Positions 1 to 11,620 of a DNA stretch of 64,000 bases are shown here, piece by piece. Numbering within the stretch: position 1 is the first letter of the stretch; the number at the start of each line of letters is the position of its first letter. The notes below the pieces were generated by a model, which was given only the letters and a program-made list of their open reading frames with translations, ran no database searches and was not told where the DNA came from. Position numbers and translations under genes: made by a program. The stretch is from Stereum hirsutum FP-91666 SS1 (Eukaryota; Basidiomycota; Agaricomycetes; Russulales; Stereaceae): the NCBI RefSeq assembly GCF_000264905.1, contig NW_006763132.1, positions 2,392,719-2,456,718 on the forward strand, written 5' to 3'.

Positions 1-1048
1 AGGGCCGCTCAGGGCTTCTCAGGGCCTCTCAGGGATTTCCAAGAGTTCTGATGTAGCCGCGAGCCACAGCACTGTTGTAGAGTAAGAATGAGCAGTCAAG
101 TAAGATGTCGTCCAAAGAACGGCCCCATGGTCCCCATCAGGTCTCCATAGTCCTCAGGGTGCAAATGGTAGAGTTATGAAGCGAAACCAAGCGAAGGTGC
201 ATCGAAAAGACAAGACAAGACGCCTGAGGATGCTTTGGGAGTGCTAAAGAAACCGAACTCAGCCGAACTCCCGTTCTCTGCTTACGAAAAAAGGATGATG
301 TCATTTGTTCTATGTGGGAGAGTGGCGCAAGGTTGGAAGTTGTGGTTGTGGCCCATTAGAGACGTTGCGGAATGGAGAAATTCACCATTCGGTTTGGCCC
401 GTGACCGCCCCACTTTGGCGGGCGCTCCAATGGCGAATTTCACCATTCCGAAACGTCTCTATTCGATATTGTCCTCGCCAGTGACATCCCTGAGCGTATT
501 CCAAGCCACTCTTGCTTAGGGACATAGTAATTGAGGATAAAAATCTCTTAGCATCACTGGTGCTGGGCTCAGAATCCTCCTCGTGAAGGAAATCCCTCAA
601 AATTTGCATACTTACTCAAACCTCCATGACCCGCGGCCGCGATCTTAGACCAAACAGCCTGCGGCGACGGATGCGTCCTCGAATTTGAGGACAAACTCTG
701 CACATGCTCTTTGAACTTGACTCGCGATTGATCAATAAAGGCTCCTATACAAACGGATGAACGCAGTTCGCCTTCTATTTCGCAGTGGAACTGTATTCTA
801 AGACCACACATAATCGTACATAGATGATGACAAGAGCAAGGGGATGAGCAGAGAGAATGGGCATTCGCGAGATATTATGGAGTCTGCCAGTGTGCCACAA
901 TCTGTGTGATGGGCACTAGCTGAAATATATAGAAAGTCAGACCGACTATCAGGGAAGGTGGCGGGCGAGTCCGAGGTGGCGAGATAATAAGAACAAGGTG
1001 GTGGAAAAGCATACGTTAAAAAAGCTGAAGGAGCTACTCACAAGCATG
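1..1048. other. Region with no supported gene
   Basis: Only short open frames are present here, with no recognisable domain or convincing splice pattern. The first 40 bases carry three TCAGGG copies about 10 bp apart. The only clear structure is the inverted repeat at 357-461. The last part is the 3' side of the MIF4G gene. Confidence 0.5.
357..461. repeat. Imperfect inverted repeat (hairpin)
   Basis: Two 33 bp arms, 357-389 and 429-461, are reverse complements with about three mismatches. Both contain GAATGG and TTCNCCATT blocks. The spacer is about 39 bp and also partly pairs. The structure could be the remnant of a small inverted-repeat element or a folded RNA. No target duplication was seen. 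Confidence 0.6.
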
Positions 1049-2052
1049 CTAATCTAACAAAGGATCAGGTTTCCATCCACGCTTGCGAAGTTCGATGACA
1101 TCCTAGAACGAAAGGTCAGCATATTTAAAGGAGGGTCAGACGGCGAGAATTTGCAACGTACCTTCAACATACGGACTACCCGCGGTTCGATCCTTGGATC
1201 CAGCGTCAATTGCTTCATGTTATCGAAGTATACATCCATACATGGGCGCATCGGCTTAGAGTCCAAGATCTGGCCAACGGTCCTCATCAGCCCACAAATG
1301 CTCTCGAGCCCCGGCTCTCCACCGTCCTTGATCAGCTGCCGTAGGCACTCGTGCATGATACGCTCCGTGATCATCTGCAATTTGAAGAGTTCGCCCATGA
1401 GTCTGACCAGACCAAGAACTCTCTTCTCCACCGTCTCCGGAGAGTTATAGTTTGCCGAAAACGGGTCCTCCACACCTCCCATGGCGTCGTTCTCCGCGGT
1501 GCCGGTGTCCTCCGATTGTTGGAAACGGGAAGCGGCAGCACCGGCCCCCTTCAACACCCAGCAACACTCGAAATCTGCCTGGACGCGATTAAGGAGGTAC
1601 CTGCGGAATAACTTCCCACCAGCAATCGGCTTGCCGTCTCGACCCCTGAGTCCGTCGATTTGAACCTTGTCGCTGATATTTTCCATCATCTTGCGACAGA
1701 GTCTGGCGTATATCGTGGGCGAAGAGGCATCAAGCGCCCTCCCGTAGACGATCCGAAGGACCTGGATGAGCGTGAAGCCGTCCCGCTCGCTCTCGGATTT
1801 GTTTGCCCAGTCGATGATCTGGTCATAGATGGTGCCGAAGTTGTTCATATTCAAGTTATCGAGGAGAGCATTGACCCTTTCGTTAACAACGTCCGTGACA
1901 AGTTCCGGCGCCGAGTCTTGCCGTTCAGTGGCGATGTCTCGGCGAGGACTATCTGCAGAAGGGGGGTTCGTGAATGAAGCCAGAGAGGGAAGAAGGAATG
2001 ACAGAGTATTCATGGCTAACTGAGGAGCAGGGTTGGTGAGAGAAAATTGCAT
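1049..2052 (-). CDS. Stand-alone MIF4G (eIF4G-like) domain protein
   Basis: Two exons, 2052-1162 and 1102-1049, are split by a 59 nt GTACGT...CTAG intron and give 314 aa. Residues ~52-310 match the middle HEAT domain of eIF4G: a VNERVNALLDNL start, the LCRKMMENI helix, the GGKLFRRYLLNR block, and MLKDVIELRKRGW completed across the splice. In eIF4G this domain binds eIF4A and RNA during translation initiation. Here it makes up almost the whole protein, with only ~50 residues before it and no MA3 or eIF4E-binding region visible. Full-length eIF4G is normally far longer, so this looks like a short paralogue or a domain-only member. The domain call is firm. Whether it acts in initiation or as a competitor is unknown. 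Confidence 0.88.
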
Positions 2053-2959
2053 GCGCGTGTCAAGGTGCCCTCACATATATGACTATCGATAAGCGCGCAC
2101 AGCATTCTACGGCTCTTCGCGGAAAGGGGAAACAATAGAGAACAAAACCTCGAATGGGACATCCCACGCCACCCAGCTTTGTTCAAGCGGAAAATTACTC
2201 AGGAGCCGAGAAGGACCGACTCATCTTCGAAAAATAAACCCGTAGCTTGCGCAAGCTTGCAAAGCGACCGATGAAAGACCCGCCCGTGCAGAAATACTGG
2301 GCCTGCTCTCGCCTGCATTGGCCATGCTCACTAAGCCGTAGGTCATTTTTCTACAATGAACGAGGTCGTAAATCGATCGCTGTGTTAGGGTTTACACCAC
2401 GGTACAGGCTATGGTACAATCAAACACCGAACAATGGAATGTAATTTCCAGGGCACTGTGACAAATAAGACAGCTCGAGACAGAATATCTGGTCAACGTG
2501 CCAGAACAGGCCAGAGCTTGACAACCATTGGCCCTCGATTGTGTCCGGTCATTGGGCTTGGAAAGCCACACAAGCATGAGTAGCCGAGAAGTTAGACTGG
2601 CCAGTTATGACGCTTCGTAAAAAGAAAAGTGGGCACAGAAGGCACAAAAAACTGGCCGAATTGATAGCCAAATTATGCTTGGATTTTGTATGCCGGTCAA
2701 GCCATCGCCCCTTCTATGCCAACATGCCAACCGTTGCGCGATTGTGGACAAAGCGCTGTGCCGAGGTGCCGTCGCGAACAGTGAAACAGTGACACAAAGC
2801 GAAAAATTCATGCGTATAAAACCCCTTCGCGGACAGAGCGTCTTTCTCCAACTCGCCTGCAATCGCCCGCCTGGAGAATATTCGTCCTCTACGACTCTTT
2901 CGCATCTTTGCACACATTCCCACTCGACATCTTCCTTCGAACCCATCTGATCAGACGCC
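2053..2959. other. Divergent intergenic region
   Basis: This stretch separates the MIF4G gene (-) from the Ser-rich gene (+) and should hold both promoters. Open frames in it are short and lack domains. A TATA box for the + strand gene lies at 2815-2820. Confidence 0.5.
2815..2820 (+). promoter_or_regulatory. TATA box of the Ser-rich gene
   Basis: TATAAA in the context GCGTATAAAACC lies 140 bp before the ATG at 2960. The position suits a core promoter with a roughly 100 nt leader. Confidence 0.45.
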
Positions 2960-4691
2960 ATGTCTTATCCCTACGGTCAACGCAACCAACATCGTTCTCA
3001 GCGTCATGAAAACCAGCTCTACCCATTCAACACACCTCGGACCAGAACGGACTCTCGAGGCTATCCATCGGACGCTGCCCAAGTCAGGGTGAAACGAACC
3101 TTTCCTGGGCCGTATGAGCCTTCTCCTCTCAACCTGGACGGTTTCAACCCGTGGAGAGACCGTACACCTCGTTATGAAGACAGCCACACTGTACCATCGC
3201 AGCCCACGAACGGGTATCGAACGAGTGGTGCTGGTACGGTGGAGACCATTTCCACTACGAGGAGGATGAAAACTCGTCCGCGGTCTAACAGTCTTGGTGG
3301 TTCGGTTGGATCTGTCATGAGCAGCAGCGGCATCAGCCTCCCCAGTGGGATGTTCGCCATGGATCCTGGGGACTTTTCTTCAGCTCGAACCGGGCGTTCA
3401 TCTGGCCCCTCTGAAGTGCTTCCAGACTATCATCGTTACACGAAAGATCCTCCAAGTCGTGCGGAAGCCGTTCAGTATGCAGCCCAGCAGACCCAGCCCA
3501 GCAAACCGAAGGAGACGCGACGAGAGAGGAGCGCGTCTAACGCCACACCGTCTGTGGCTCGCTCGCGCACGGTGTCCACGGCGACGTACGGGAGCTACCA
3601 CACGTCCCACTCGCAGTTCGACCATGTACCTCGGGTCCAGCAAGCACACCCTTCCCCTGTTTCAACTGGAGAGCCCACGGTCGTATATGTCAGTTCCACC
3701 CACAAGCACCATCGTTCCCAGAGTTCGCGGACCATGTCCAGCGAATCGCATCGGAACCCGTCAAGCGATAGTCAGCAGACGTTGGTAGCATCGAGGGGTA
3801 ACCAGTCGACCACGTCGCTTGTCTCTAGCCCTCTGTCACGGGATGTTACGAAGACCAACGCAGACCCCTCCGCCTTCTTGCATCGCCGTGTGGCTAAGAA
3901 GTCTCAACTCGACAAGCCGCCGCCTCGTCCTGAGCCAGTAGCGCCGCAGCCTCCATCAAAAGTGAAGGTGGCCGCTCCTCCTCGTCTCGAGTGGCATACA
4001 TGCGGGGAGCACTCGGGTTTGTGGGATAGGCTGAGAGGAAGCCATCATCGGTGCACGAGGCTGCCTGTTCAGACATACCCACCGATCGTTTTCAAGTCAA
4101 GGGACATGGAAAACGTCGAATATCGGGACGAGAAGGGTGATACGAAGCCTCTAACCCACGGATTCTTCGTTCACAACTTCAGAAAATCTCAGCTGAAGCA
4201 CGCGACTCGCCTTCCTTTCCAAGATCGGGGTTTCGACGGTGGAGAAAAGTTACTGAAACTGCATTTCTTGGTGAGTGTTATACTGTCGGTGATAAATAAC
4301 CCGAACGTGGAAGCTCACCTATCTGCTCCGATTATAGTGGCCTGGATACAAGCCGTTGACATCTCAGCTGCACCCTATGCAGGGACAGATGGCCTTATCG
4401 TCTCTCGCAAACTTCGTCCAGGATATGGTGAAGCGGTGGTTCTCCAAGATTGAGGTGACTTTCATCAGAAGTCTCTTGATCGTCTATGATATTGACTCCT
4501 CATAATCTCCACAGAAAGATGAACGAGTGTGGACGAATGATCCAGAGTGGGCGCAGTGGCGCATCGCCAACCTTCCGGATCTCAAGGGAATTACGTGGCG
4601 CGACCTCATAGTGACCGCGCTGGAGCACCGGGGAGACAACGACTGGCAGGTTATGTGGGTGGTCAAGATTCCAGAGTGGGAGAAGAAGTAG
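2960..4691 (+). CDS. Ser-rich protein with conserved C-terminal domain, unknown function
   Basis: Three exons, 2960-4270, 4338-4454 and 4515-4691, have 67 and 60 nt introns and give 534 aa. The first ~330 residues are Ser/Pro/Arg-rich and probably disordered, with many RS and SP sites. The C-terminal ~180 residues look folded, with a Trp/aromatic-rich stretch reading WPGYKPLTSQLHPM, then MALSSLANFVQDMVKRWF and a final WRDLIVTALEHRGDNDWQV. Both joins keep phase 0 and restore a dense coding frame, which supports the model. I recognise no named family with certainty. It resembles fungal conserved hypothetical proteins with a disordered head. It is transcribed away from the MIF4G gene. Confidence 0.8.
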
Positions 4692-5784
4692 TGAGAGCTT
4701 GGTGGTTCAGGGAATGGTGCCGAATGGTGACATTGGCGGAAGAAACGACTTGGCTGTGGCCCTACTATATGCGAATTATGAATACCTACTATGCCCTATG
4801 CGAGACTGTATATATAACAGACGTCTATGCCAATTCCTTACCTTGTATTCTCCTTTGCGAAATCGTCCTGAATAAGTCAATCAGTGCAGGAAACCAGAAA
4901 ATGTCCAGACTGCGTATTCAAGTTGTCAGCATAGAGGAAGGTGGCAAATCCTGTCCGACGACCACCGCTGAGAAGTGAGTTTGTGGACCGTGTGAACAAA
5001 GGACGTTTGCTTGTTGAACTGTAGTGGTCTCGAAAGAGATGGGGCGTGAGGTGAGTGAAGGTTTCTCGCAAGATGCAACCAACCGATCTGATCACTGATC
5101 TCAGCGCTTCAGGGCTGGCAGTGGGTGGCGTCAGTAAGTTATGATCCATTTAAACTTGTTTGACCTGGATAATATCAGTCGCAATCTATAGTCTAATTTT
5201 CTCAATATTCTACGGCAGCATCTCATTGATTTATCCCCTGGTCAAACACGTACTACAGTTACAGGTTGGGCCACATCGCAGAGAGTCAAGAGCCGAGTCT
5301 ACGGGTTTGGTGATGCGGGCATGGTGGCAACCCTCTTGAAGCAAACCACCACCATCGAGTCTGCTCAACAAACAATGTTTATCGACATCACGAGTGCTCC
5401 GCCAAGCATCCTGTCAGGTTGTTCATGCGGAAAGCCGACCGCAAAAAACAACTGGTACCTCCGGGCCTTTACAATTCCGCTTGAATACCTTCAACATCGT
5501 GAGCTGACCCACAGGTATTGCCGTAGAGACTTTTTTATGCCCAGAACTCATCCTCGTTTCCTCCTTTCACGGTCCGGGGTATCACAAGCCTACTGGTCTT
5601 TCTTCCTGCGTCTGGAATAAAGAATACGACACCCTCAGCTGGACGATGCACCTGTCCAAGATGCCATATCCCCCTTGTCAGATGATGCCTTACATCATCG
5701 CGTTTTTTCTTGCTCGAACATACAAAACGCCCAACCCCTCGAGGTTGAGATTCTTTGGAGCCAGTATCTGACGGTCTGAACATA
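4692..5784. other. Region with no supported gene
   Basis: Short frames only, without domains or consistent splice phase. It holds the 3' end of the Ser-rich gene and the upstream region of the GH1 gene. Confidence 0.45.
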
Positions 5785-8667
5785 ATGGCCCACTTGCAGA
5801 ATTTACTGCTTATTGCTCTTCTTCCTAATCTGCTCCACGTCGCTCGTGCAGCTCATATTGAAGCAGCTAGCTTGTCGAGCGTGCTAACCAGCATAATTCC
5901 TGTCAGCTCAGCTTCCGTGTCTGTGGTTCCTAGTACAACAGCCACTTCTCCAACCTCAACAGCCTTCTCCAGTCCAGTGACCTCGTCCAATGTCATCTTC
6001 TCGACGCCTACAACCACCACAATCGCCTCCACAACGCCCACTGCCGGTGGCACCTTCCCTCCAGTCGGCTCTATAACCAAGGACTTCTCTCCCTCCGGCC
6101 TGTCGTCACTTTGGGACGTGGTAGGACCCGTTACTGCGCCTCCTTTCACTACCACCGTCGAACCGTCTCTCCCGATTGTGCTGCCCTCTGCGCCTCCTGC
6201 GCTGTACCCTGATTTCTTCTCGCCTGGACCAGCTGGAATATTGCCCGATTTGAAGTTTCCGGAAGGGTTCAAGTTTGGAGTGGCGACGGCGGCGTTTCAG
6301 GTTGAAGGTGCAGTGAAGGATGGAGGTAAGGGGCCGTCGATGTGGGATTGGACGAGTCATCAGCCTGGAGCGATTTTGGATGGGTCGAATGGTATGTCCA
6401 TCCCATTTTGCGCGAAGATAGCGTTATGGCAATTGAATTTGTGTGGCTCTAGCGGATGTCGTGGACTTGCAGTACTATATGTACAAGGAAGACGTCGCTC
6501 GCACGGCGGCACTGGGGGTCAACGCCCATTCCTTCTCGTACGTCTGCCGCGTTATTTCCGTTAACGTTCTAGAGGCTCTATGCCAAGCTGATGTGACTAT
6601 TATTATTCCTTCCTCAGCATATCGTGGGCCCGAATTTTCCCCTTCGCTACAGCTGATTCACCGGTCAACCAGGAAGCATTGGACCATTACTCGGATCGTA
6701 CGTCTGTACCTTTCTAGATCCCTCTAGAGCGCGGCTGAGCACATCCCCAGTCATTGATTACCACAATTCGATGGGAGTTGAGCCTGTTGTCACTCTCTGT
6801 AAGTCGACGAGTGCACGCTTGGTTTTTCAATCTGCTCGCTGACGTGCTTGATTACATGAAGTTCACTGGGACACGCCTCTTGCCGCACAAGCTTACTACG
6901 GAGGGTTCACCTCTGCAAACATCGTCGACGACTATGTAAAGTACGTTACAATGTTGCTACTCGTATCGCTTATTGTGTTCAATCCAATCTTATAGCTATG
7001 CGAAGACCGTCTTTCAAGCCTATAACGGCCGAGTTAAAACTTGGTATACGTTCAACGAGCCCAGAGTCTTTTGTAGTGCCATCGCTGGCTGGCCATTCAG
7101 TGAGTCTCATCAGTAGTTCTTCAGATCTTCATTCTTGTACTCATGCACTCGTGTTAGATGATACATTTGCTCCCGGTGTGAACTCCTCAACGGCTCCGTT
7201 CCAATGCGCGTATAATCTTTGTAAGTTTATATGTTGTTTGCTCTCATAGTGTAATGTCTGATCTAGAATCACGTCTAGTGAAGTCACATGTGGGGGCTGT
7301 CAAAGGTACGTAGTTTCCATATTCTGACTTGATGTGAAGATCGCTGACAACTTCATCAATAGCCTTCAAGGAGATGAACATCTCTGGAGAAATCGCCTTC
7401 AAGAACGACGACTTTGTGTATGATTGTTTCCTGCATCAAGGATATTGTTTCTTTGCTATGGCTGACACTTTGACCTTTCTATGCAGCGGTATGCCGTGGC
7501 GCTGGAACAACTCCGATGATGTTGAAGCCGTTGAACGTCACGCAGCGTTCCAAATCGGTATCTTTTCGGACCCGGTGTACGCCACGGGTGACTGGCCCCA
7601 AATCTTGCTGGACACGCTCCCGGAGGCGTGGTTGCCACGGTTCACGGATGAAGAGAAGAAAGAGTTACTCGGTTCGTCTCCCCTCTTTCTTCTAGACTAC
7701 AGCCGTCTCCTTTTAAGTCACCATGATGAACATGTTCTTTCTCTTCATAGGCGCAGCCGACTTCTTCGCCATTGATCCTTACCGCACGCAGTACATCGTG
7801 GCGCCTGAAGACGGGCTCGTTGCGTGTGTCAACAACATGTCCCACCCGCTCTGGCCCCAATGCAACACACCGGTGATGTACGATTCCAACGCCGGCTGGG
7901 CGGTCGGACCGAGTCCGGATCCTTTGAGCAACAGTTGGTTGCAGGCGACGCCACAGTTTGTAAGGTCGAGCTTCAAGCAGTTGAGGGAGAGGTGGAATTT
8001 CACGAAGATGGTGAGTGTTCGGTTTAGGTGCAGAGTCACGAGGCGGAGCTGATGCGTGTTTGTGATGACCTTGAAGTATGTTTCTGAATTTGGGTTCGTG
8101 GAGCCGTTTGAGGAGTTTAGGGAGGAGTTGTTCAGGATCACTGAGGACGTTACGAGGACTAGTCCGTCGCACTTTCCCTCCCTTAACATATCTTGCCTAC
8201 TAAACTGACAAGAAATATCCTACATCGCAGATTACCTGCTCACGTACCTAGGAGAGATTTTACTCTCTATCCACGAGGACGGCATGCCTATTGCCGGAGC
8301 GTTCACTTGGGGTAAGTCATACAGAACCCTCATGATCTACTCACTCACGCCAACTGATATGGCCTACGTCTTCCTCCAGCGATGGTGGACAACTTTGAAT
8401 GGAACTCCGGCCTGAGCGCAAAGTAAGCACATTCAGATCCTGCACCAGTTGTGAACGGAGTCTTACCTCAATGTCCGTTGTTCAGGTTCGGAATTCAATA
8501 TGTGAACTATAGTACCCAGGAAAGGACCTACAAGAGGTCTGCTATGGATATTTGTACGTCCTTACACTCCCAACGTATGGCTCATACGCGACTCATCTCT
8601 ACTCCATTTCCGATACACAGCGGCGTTCATGAAAGCACACCTGCAGAATTCGACCTCGGCGAGCTGA
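5785..8667 (+). CDS. Secreted glycoside hydrolase family 1 enzyme (beta-glucosidase type)
   Basis: Sixteen exons give 638 aa: 5785-6391, 6453-6537, 6618-6697, 6751-6798, 6862-6940, 6996-7099, 7158-7220, 7279-7305, 7363-7417, 7487-7671, 7751-8010, 8077-8161, 8231-8311, 8380-8422, 8486-8553, 8621-8667. All phases agree. A signal peptide ([16 protein letters not shown]) is followed by a ~140 residue Ser/Thr/Pro-rich linker. The GH1 barrel then begins at [19 protein letters not shown]. The acid/base motif TFNEP is in exon 6. The nucleophile segment reads VSEFGF instead of the common [17 protein letters not shown] is the usual substrate-site segment. The enzyme is expected to hydrolyse beta-glucosides outside the cell or at the wall. 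The mucin-like head could be O-glycosylated. An alternative start 30 bp upstream would bury the signal peptide, so the ATG at 5785 was chosen. Confidence 0.92.
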
Positions 8668-9321
8668 GTCGGACATCTTTTTGGGCAATTGAATCTCGCA
8701 TTGTATTGACAGTTGAGAAGAGGCGCCGGTGCCGGCGAATCCTAGCGTGTTGAATTCGCATTATGTCGGACCACTTTTCTCTGTCATCGGAAGTGACGAG
8801 CTGAGTGCGAACGAAGCTTTAAGTTGCAGGTACTGACTTATTGGGACATGCCAATTTACTTCCGGCAATATAAAGCCTGAGTGTATTTACTAAGGCTCCA
8901 ACTGAATAGCGACCGCCTGTCATCGTATAAGGTTCAACACTCAGCGTAGTGGGCCCACCCAGACCGAGAACAATGGGGTGGTCTTTATTTTTCAGCATGT
9001 TGCGTTCGCCTGAAGAGGATATCATGCAGGCTGTCAGGGCGCACGCCGCACCACCGCGTTTGGTTGTCCGTCTCTTCCTCTCTGTCTTACTCGGTAAGTA
9101 AACCTCGTCGCAGAGGAGCTGCGCCATTCTCTTCTTTGACCGCTCGATTTCGAGCAGTAGAAGGGTCGACAAGATTACGACTACAGAGACCGAAGCGAGC
9201 ATTCGAGATACGTCGCGTTAGCTCCCTTCGACGTTATTCCCCCAGGTTCCCGGTACGTTCGAATTTCGTTTTGCACGCATGTTTACGGTGCAAGTTGCTG
9301 TATCCCCAGTGCTGATATCGA
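8668..9321. other. Intergenic; 5' leader with intron of next gene
   Basis: No gene was seen. A likely leader intron, GTACGT at 9253 to CAG at 9309, ends 12 bp before the ATG at 9322. The same arrangement recurs at 11510-11602 before the paralogous gene. Confidence 0.45.
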
Positions 9322-10284
9322 ATGTCTTCTATGCTAGCCGCGACCATTGAGGTGGAAAAGAGTTCACCGGCGGGAACAGATCGAGTGCAGATCGTCGACC
9401 CTATGTCTGCCTCAGGGAGCCCAAGCTCGCATTCACAATTGTCATTCGAAGGCTGCTCGTTGTCATTGCCCACGGCCTTCACATCTCCATCGTTTCCTTC
9501 ATCCCCTTCTTCACGACCTTCAACACCACCCCTCTCCGCACCTGCCTCTTTCGTCTTCACCTCGTCCCGTTACGCCACACCCGACACGAAGGACCGACTT
9601 CAACAGAATCTGAGCCGTACACTCCGTACCCGACATGCAGGTGGCGCTATAAATGTTAAATACTCCGCTCTTCCCTTTATTGTGGGTTCCGGTGGATTCA
9701 TTGCCCTTCGCTCGCCATCTGAGTCTGTGTTACCATCATCGGAGGGATCTCCGCAGCCCGGAGAGACCGACTATTTCTCTCATTCCACAACTGGTTCTCC
9801 CTCGTCCTCTCCGGACTTCATGTCGTTCTTTTCATCGTCCACATCCGCTGAGCCACGCTCACCATACAAGCCCTCGCCACCTCCGCCTGGTTGGACCTCC
9901 GTTTCTGCGCCCCCTCGGTCACATCACTCACCACCTCACCCACCACCTCACCCACCCGTCCCTTCTTCAATGGGCGCAATCACTCCCACTCCTGCATCAT
10001 TTCGCATCCCTCTCGTCCCAGATCACAGTGTCCTCTTCCCACGTGACCTCGATCGATGTCTCATCGAACTTGTTCAGATGTCCAAACGCCGAAAAGTCAT
10101 CATCGAAGCCTATCCGACAGGCTCGTCACCATCATCCGACATGGGAACAGGAGATGCAAAGGACCAGAGAATACACAGGCCACTGCAGGTATTAACGGAG
10201 ACAAATCTTGTAGAATCCCCGCGAGGAGTTGCCCAGGACGACGCAGCCCATCAAAGGCCATCGATGCTAGGGCTTACCTTATAG
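9322..10284 (+). CDS. Ser/Pro-rich protein, tandem copy A
   Basis: A single coding exon of 320 aa. A Ser/Pro/Thr-rich head (1-75) leads into a conserved core beginning SFVFTSSRYATPDTK and running through RTRHAGGAI to LPFIVGSGGFIALRSPS. A Pro/His/Ser-rich linker and a second conserved block follow (PDHSVLFPRDLDRCLIELV, then basic KRRK). Copy B at 11621 keeps the same blocks while the linkers have diverged, so the two blocks are the constrained parts. No signal peptide or known domain was seen. Many SP/TP sites suggest a regulated, largely disordered protein. Function unknown. Confidence 0.8.
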   Translation: MSSMLAATIEVEKSSPAGTDRVQIVDPMSASGSPSSHSQLSFEGCSLSLPTAFTSPSFPSSPSSRPSTPPLSAPASFVFTSSRYATPDTKDRLQQNLSRTLRTRHAGGAINVKYSALPFIVGSGGFIALRSPSESVLPSSEGSPQPGETDYFSHSTTGSPSSSPDFMSFFSSSTSAEPRSPYKPSPPPPGWTSVSAPPRSHHSPPHPPPHPPVPSSMGAITPTPASFRIPLVPDHSVLFPRDLDRCLIELVQMSKRRKVIIEAYPTGSSPSSDMGTGDAKDQRIHRPLQVLTETNLVESPRGVAQDDAAHQRPSMLGLTL

Positions 10285-11620
10285 TGTCAATATCCGTTAT
10301 TGGACAAAGTCAGGCCTCCACCATTTCGGTTTCGTTTACATTGCGGTATAGTCCATGATATTTTTTTCATCCTCGAGTCGCTAGATACCCCTCACACCAT
10401 CGCCCGTGTCATTCTTGTTCTCTTCTGTTAGTTCTTAGTATCTTAGTATCTTAGTCCTTATCCCGCTTCTGTCTGACACTTGCGCATTCTCCCCTTCACC
10501 CTCGCACGCTCAGGTCCTTACGGTTCCCGCTCAGTATTCTTTTCAATTGCACACCAACTTGCATACCTGCCACCTGTAATAGTTACACCATTACAGTTTC
10601 CACCATTCCACCACCCTGTATCCTAGATTTCCCATCGATGCTTTCCACATATCCTTATCCAATTTTGTGCTCGGTTTCAACATGTATCAGATGTTGTAGC
10701 AACTGACACTCATGCCAGTCACGAAGCTACAGACTCGCGATATCCTAGACTACTCCACTTTGCCATGTTTTAAGGGTACATTTTCTCCTCGTTGTTCCTT
10801 CTGGGTCTATAATTATTCAGTAGTATAGCTTATTCGGTAGTGTACGATAGTCTTTTTTTGTCAAGGTGCCGGCGTGGAAGTCGATCCCGATTCGATGTCA
10901 TTGCCATTGTTGTCGATTTCCATCATCTCGGTTTTCCCCAAATTTTCTCTCGATTTCATGCTAGCGAACAACCGATTTGTTGGTCTGGCACTCAAAAACG
11001 ACGAAGTTCATATGTACTTTCGAGGTCTAAAGTATCCCCATTTTGTGAATATGTATTAGGTGTTGTGGCAACTGTAACTTGAAGGAACTCAGGTGGCGCT
11101 GGGCCTGGCCATTGCCATCAATTTCGGAACCTCTAGCGTTGAGGCCTTTATTCCATGTCATATCGAGCAAGTAGATGTTCATGAACCCATGTCATGGATG
11201 CGGTGTTTGTTTTTATTGATTCTAGGTGCCTATTGAAGGGGATAAGTATACGTCGACTCGTAAATGCTGACAAGTGCGCGCACGACCCTGCACGACCGCG
11301 TGTTACCCCTCTCCACTCTTCTTCTCGACCTCCACTCCTGTTCTCATTTCCAGTGAGCCCGCCGCCGCCTTTTTCTCTGTCCGTTTGTTCTCGAAGGACA
11401 GGGGGCAGAGTTGACAAGAGACTAGTCGCACAGACGAGGCTACGCGTATATACGTCGCGCTGTCTTCAAGTGCCGTCGATCTATTTAAACAAATTACCCC
11501 AGGTTCTCGGTACGTACTGATTTCCTTCTTTTTTCGACATCTGCACTACGGCCTGGGTCGATAAACTTATCCTGTGATGCTAATATACAATGATCTCTTT
11601 AGCAGTCGTCACTCATCGAG
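10285..11620. other. Spacer between the duplicated genes
   Basis: No gene was seen. It holds the 3' flank of copy A, a pyrimidine-rich stretch near 11300-11390 that may be core promoter of copy B, and the leader exon and intron of copy B (donor 11510, acceptor 11602). Confidence 0.45.
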
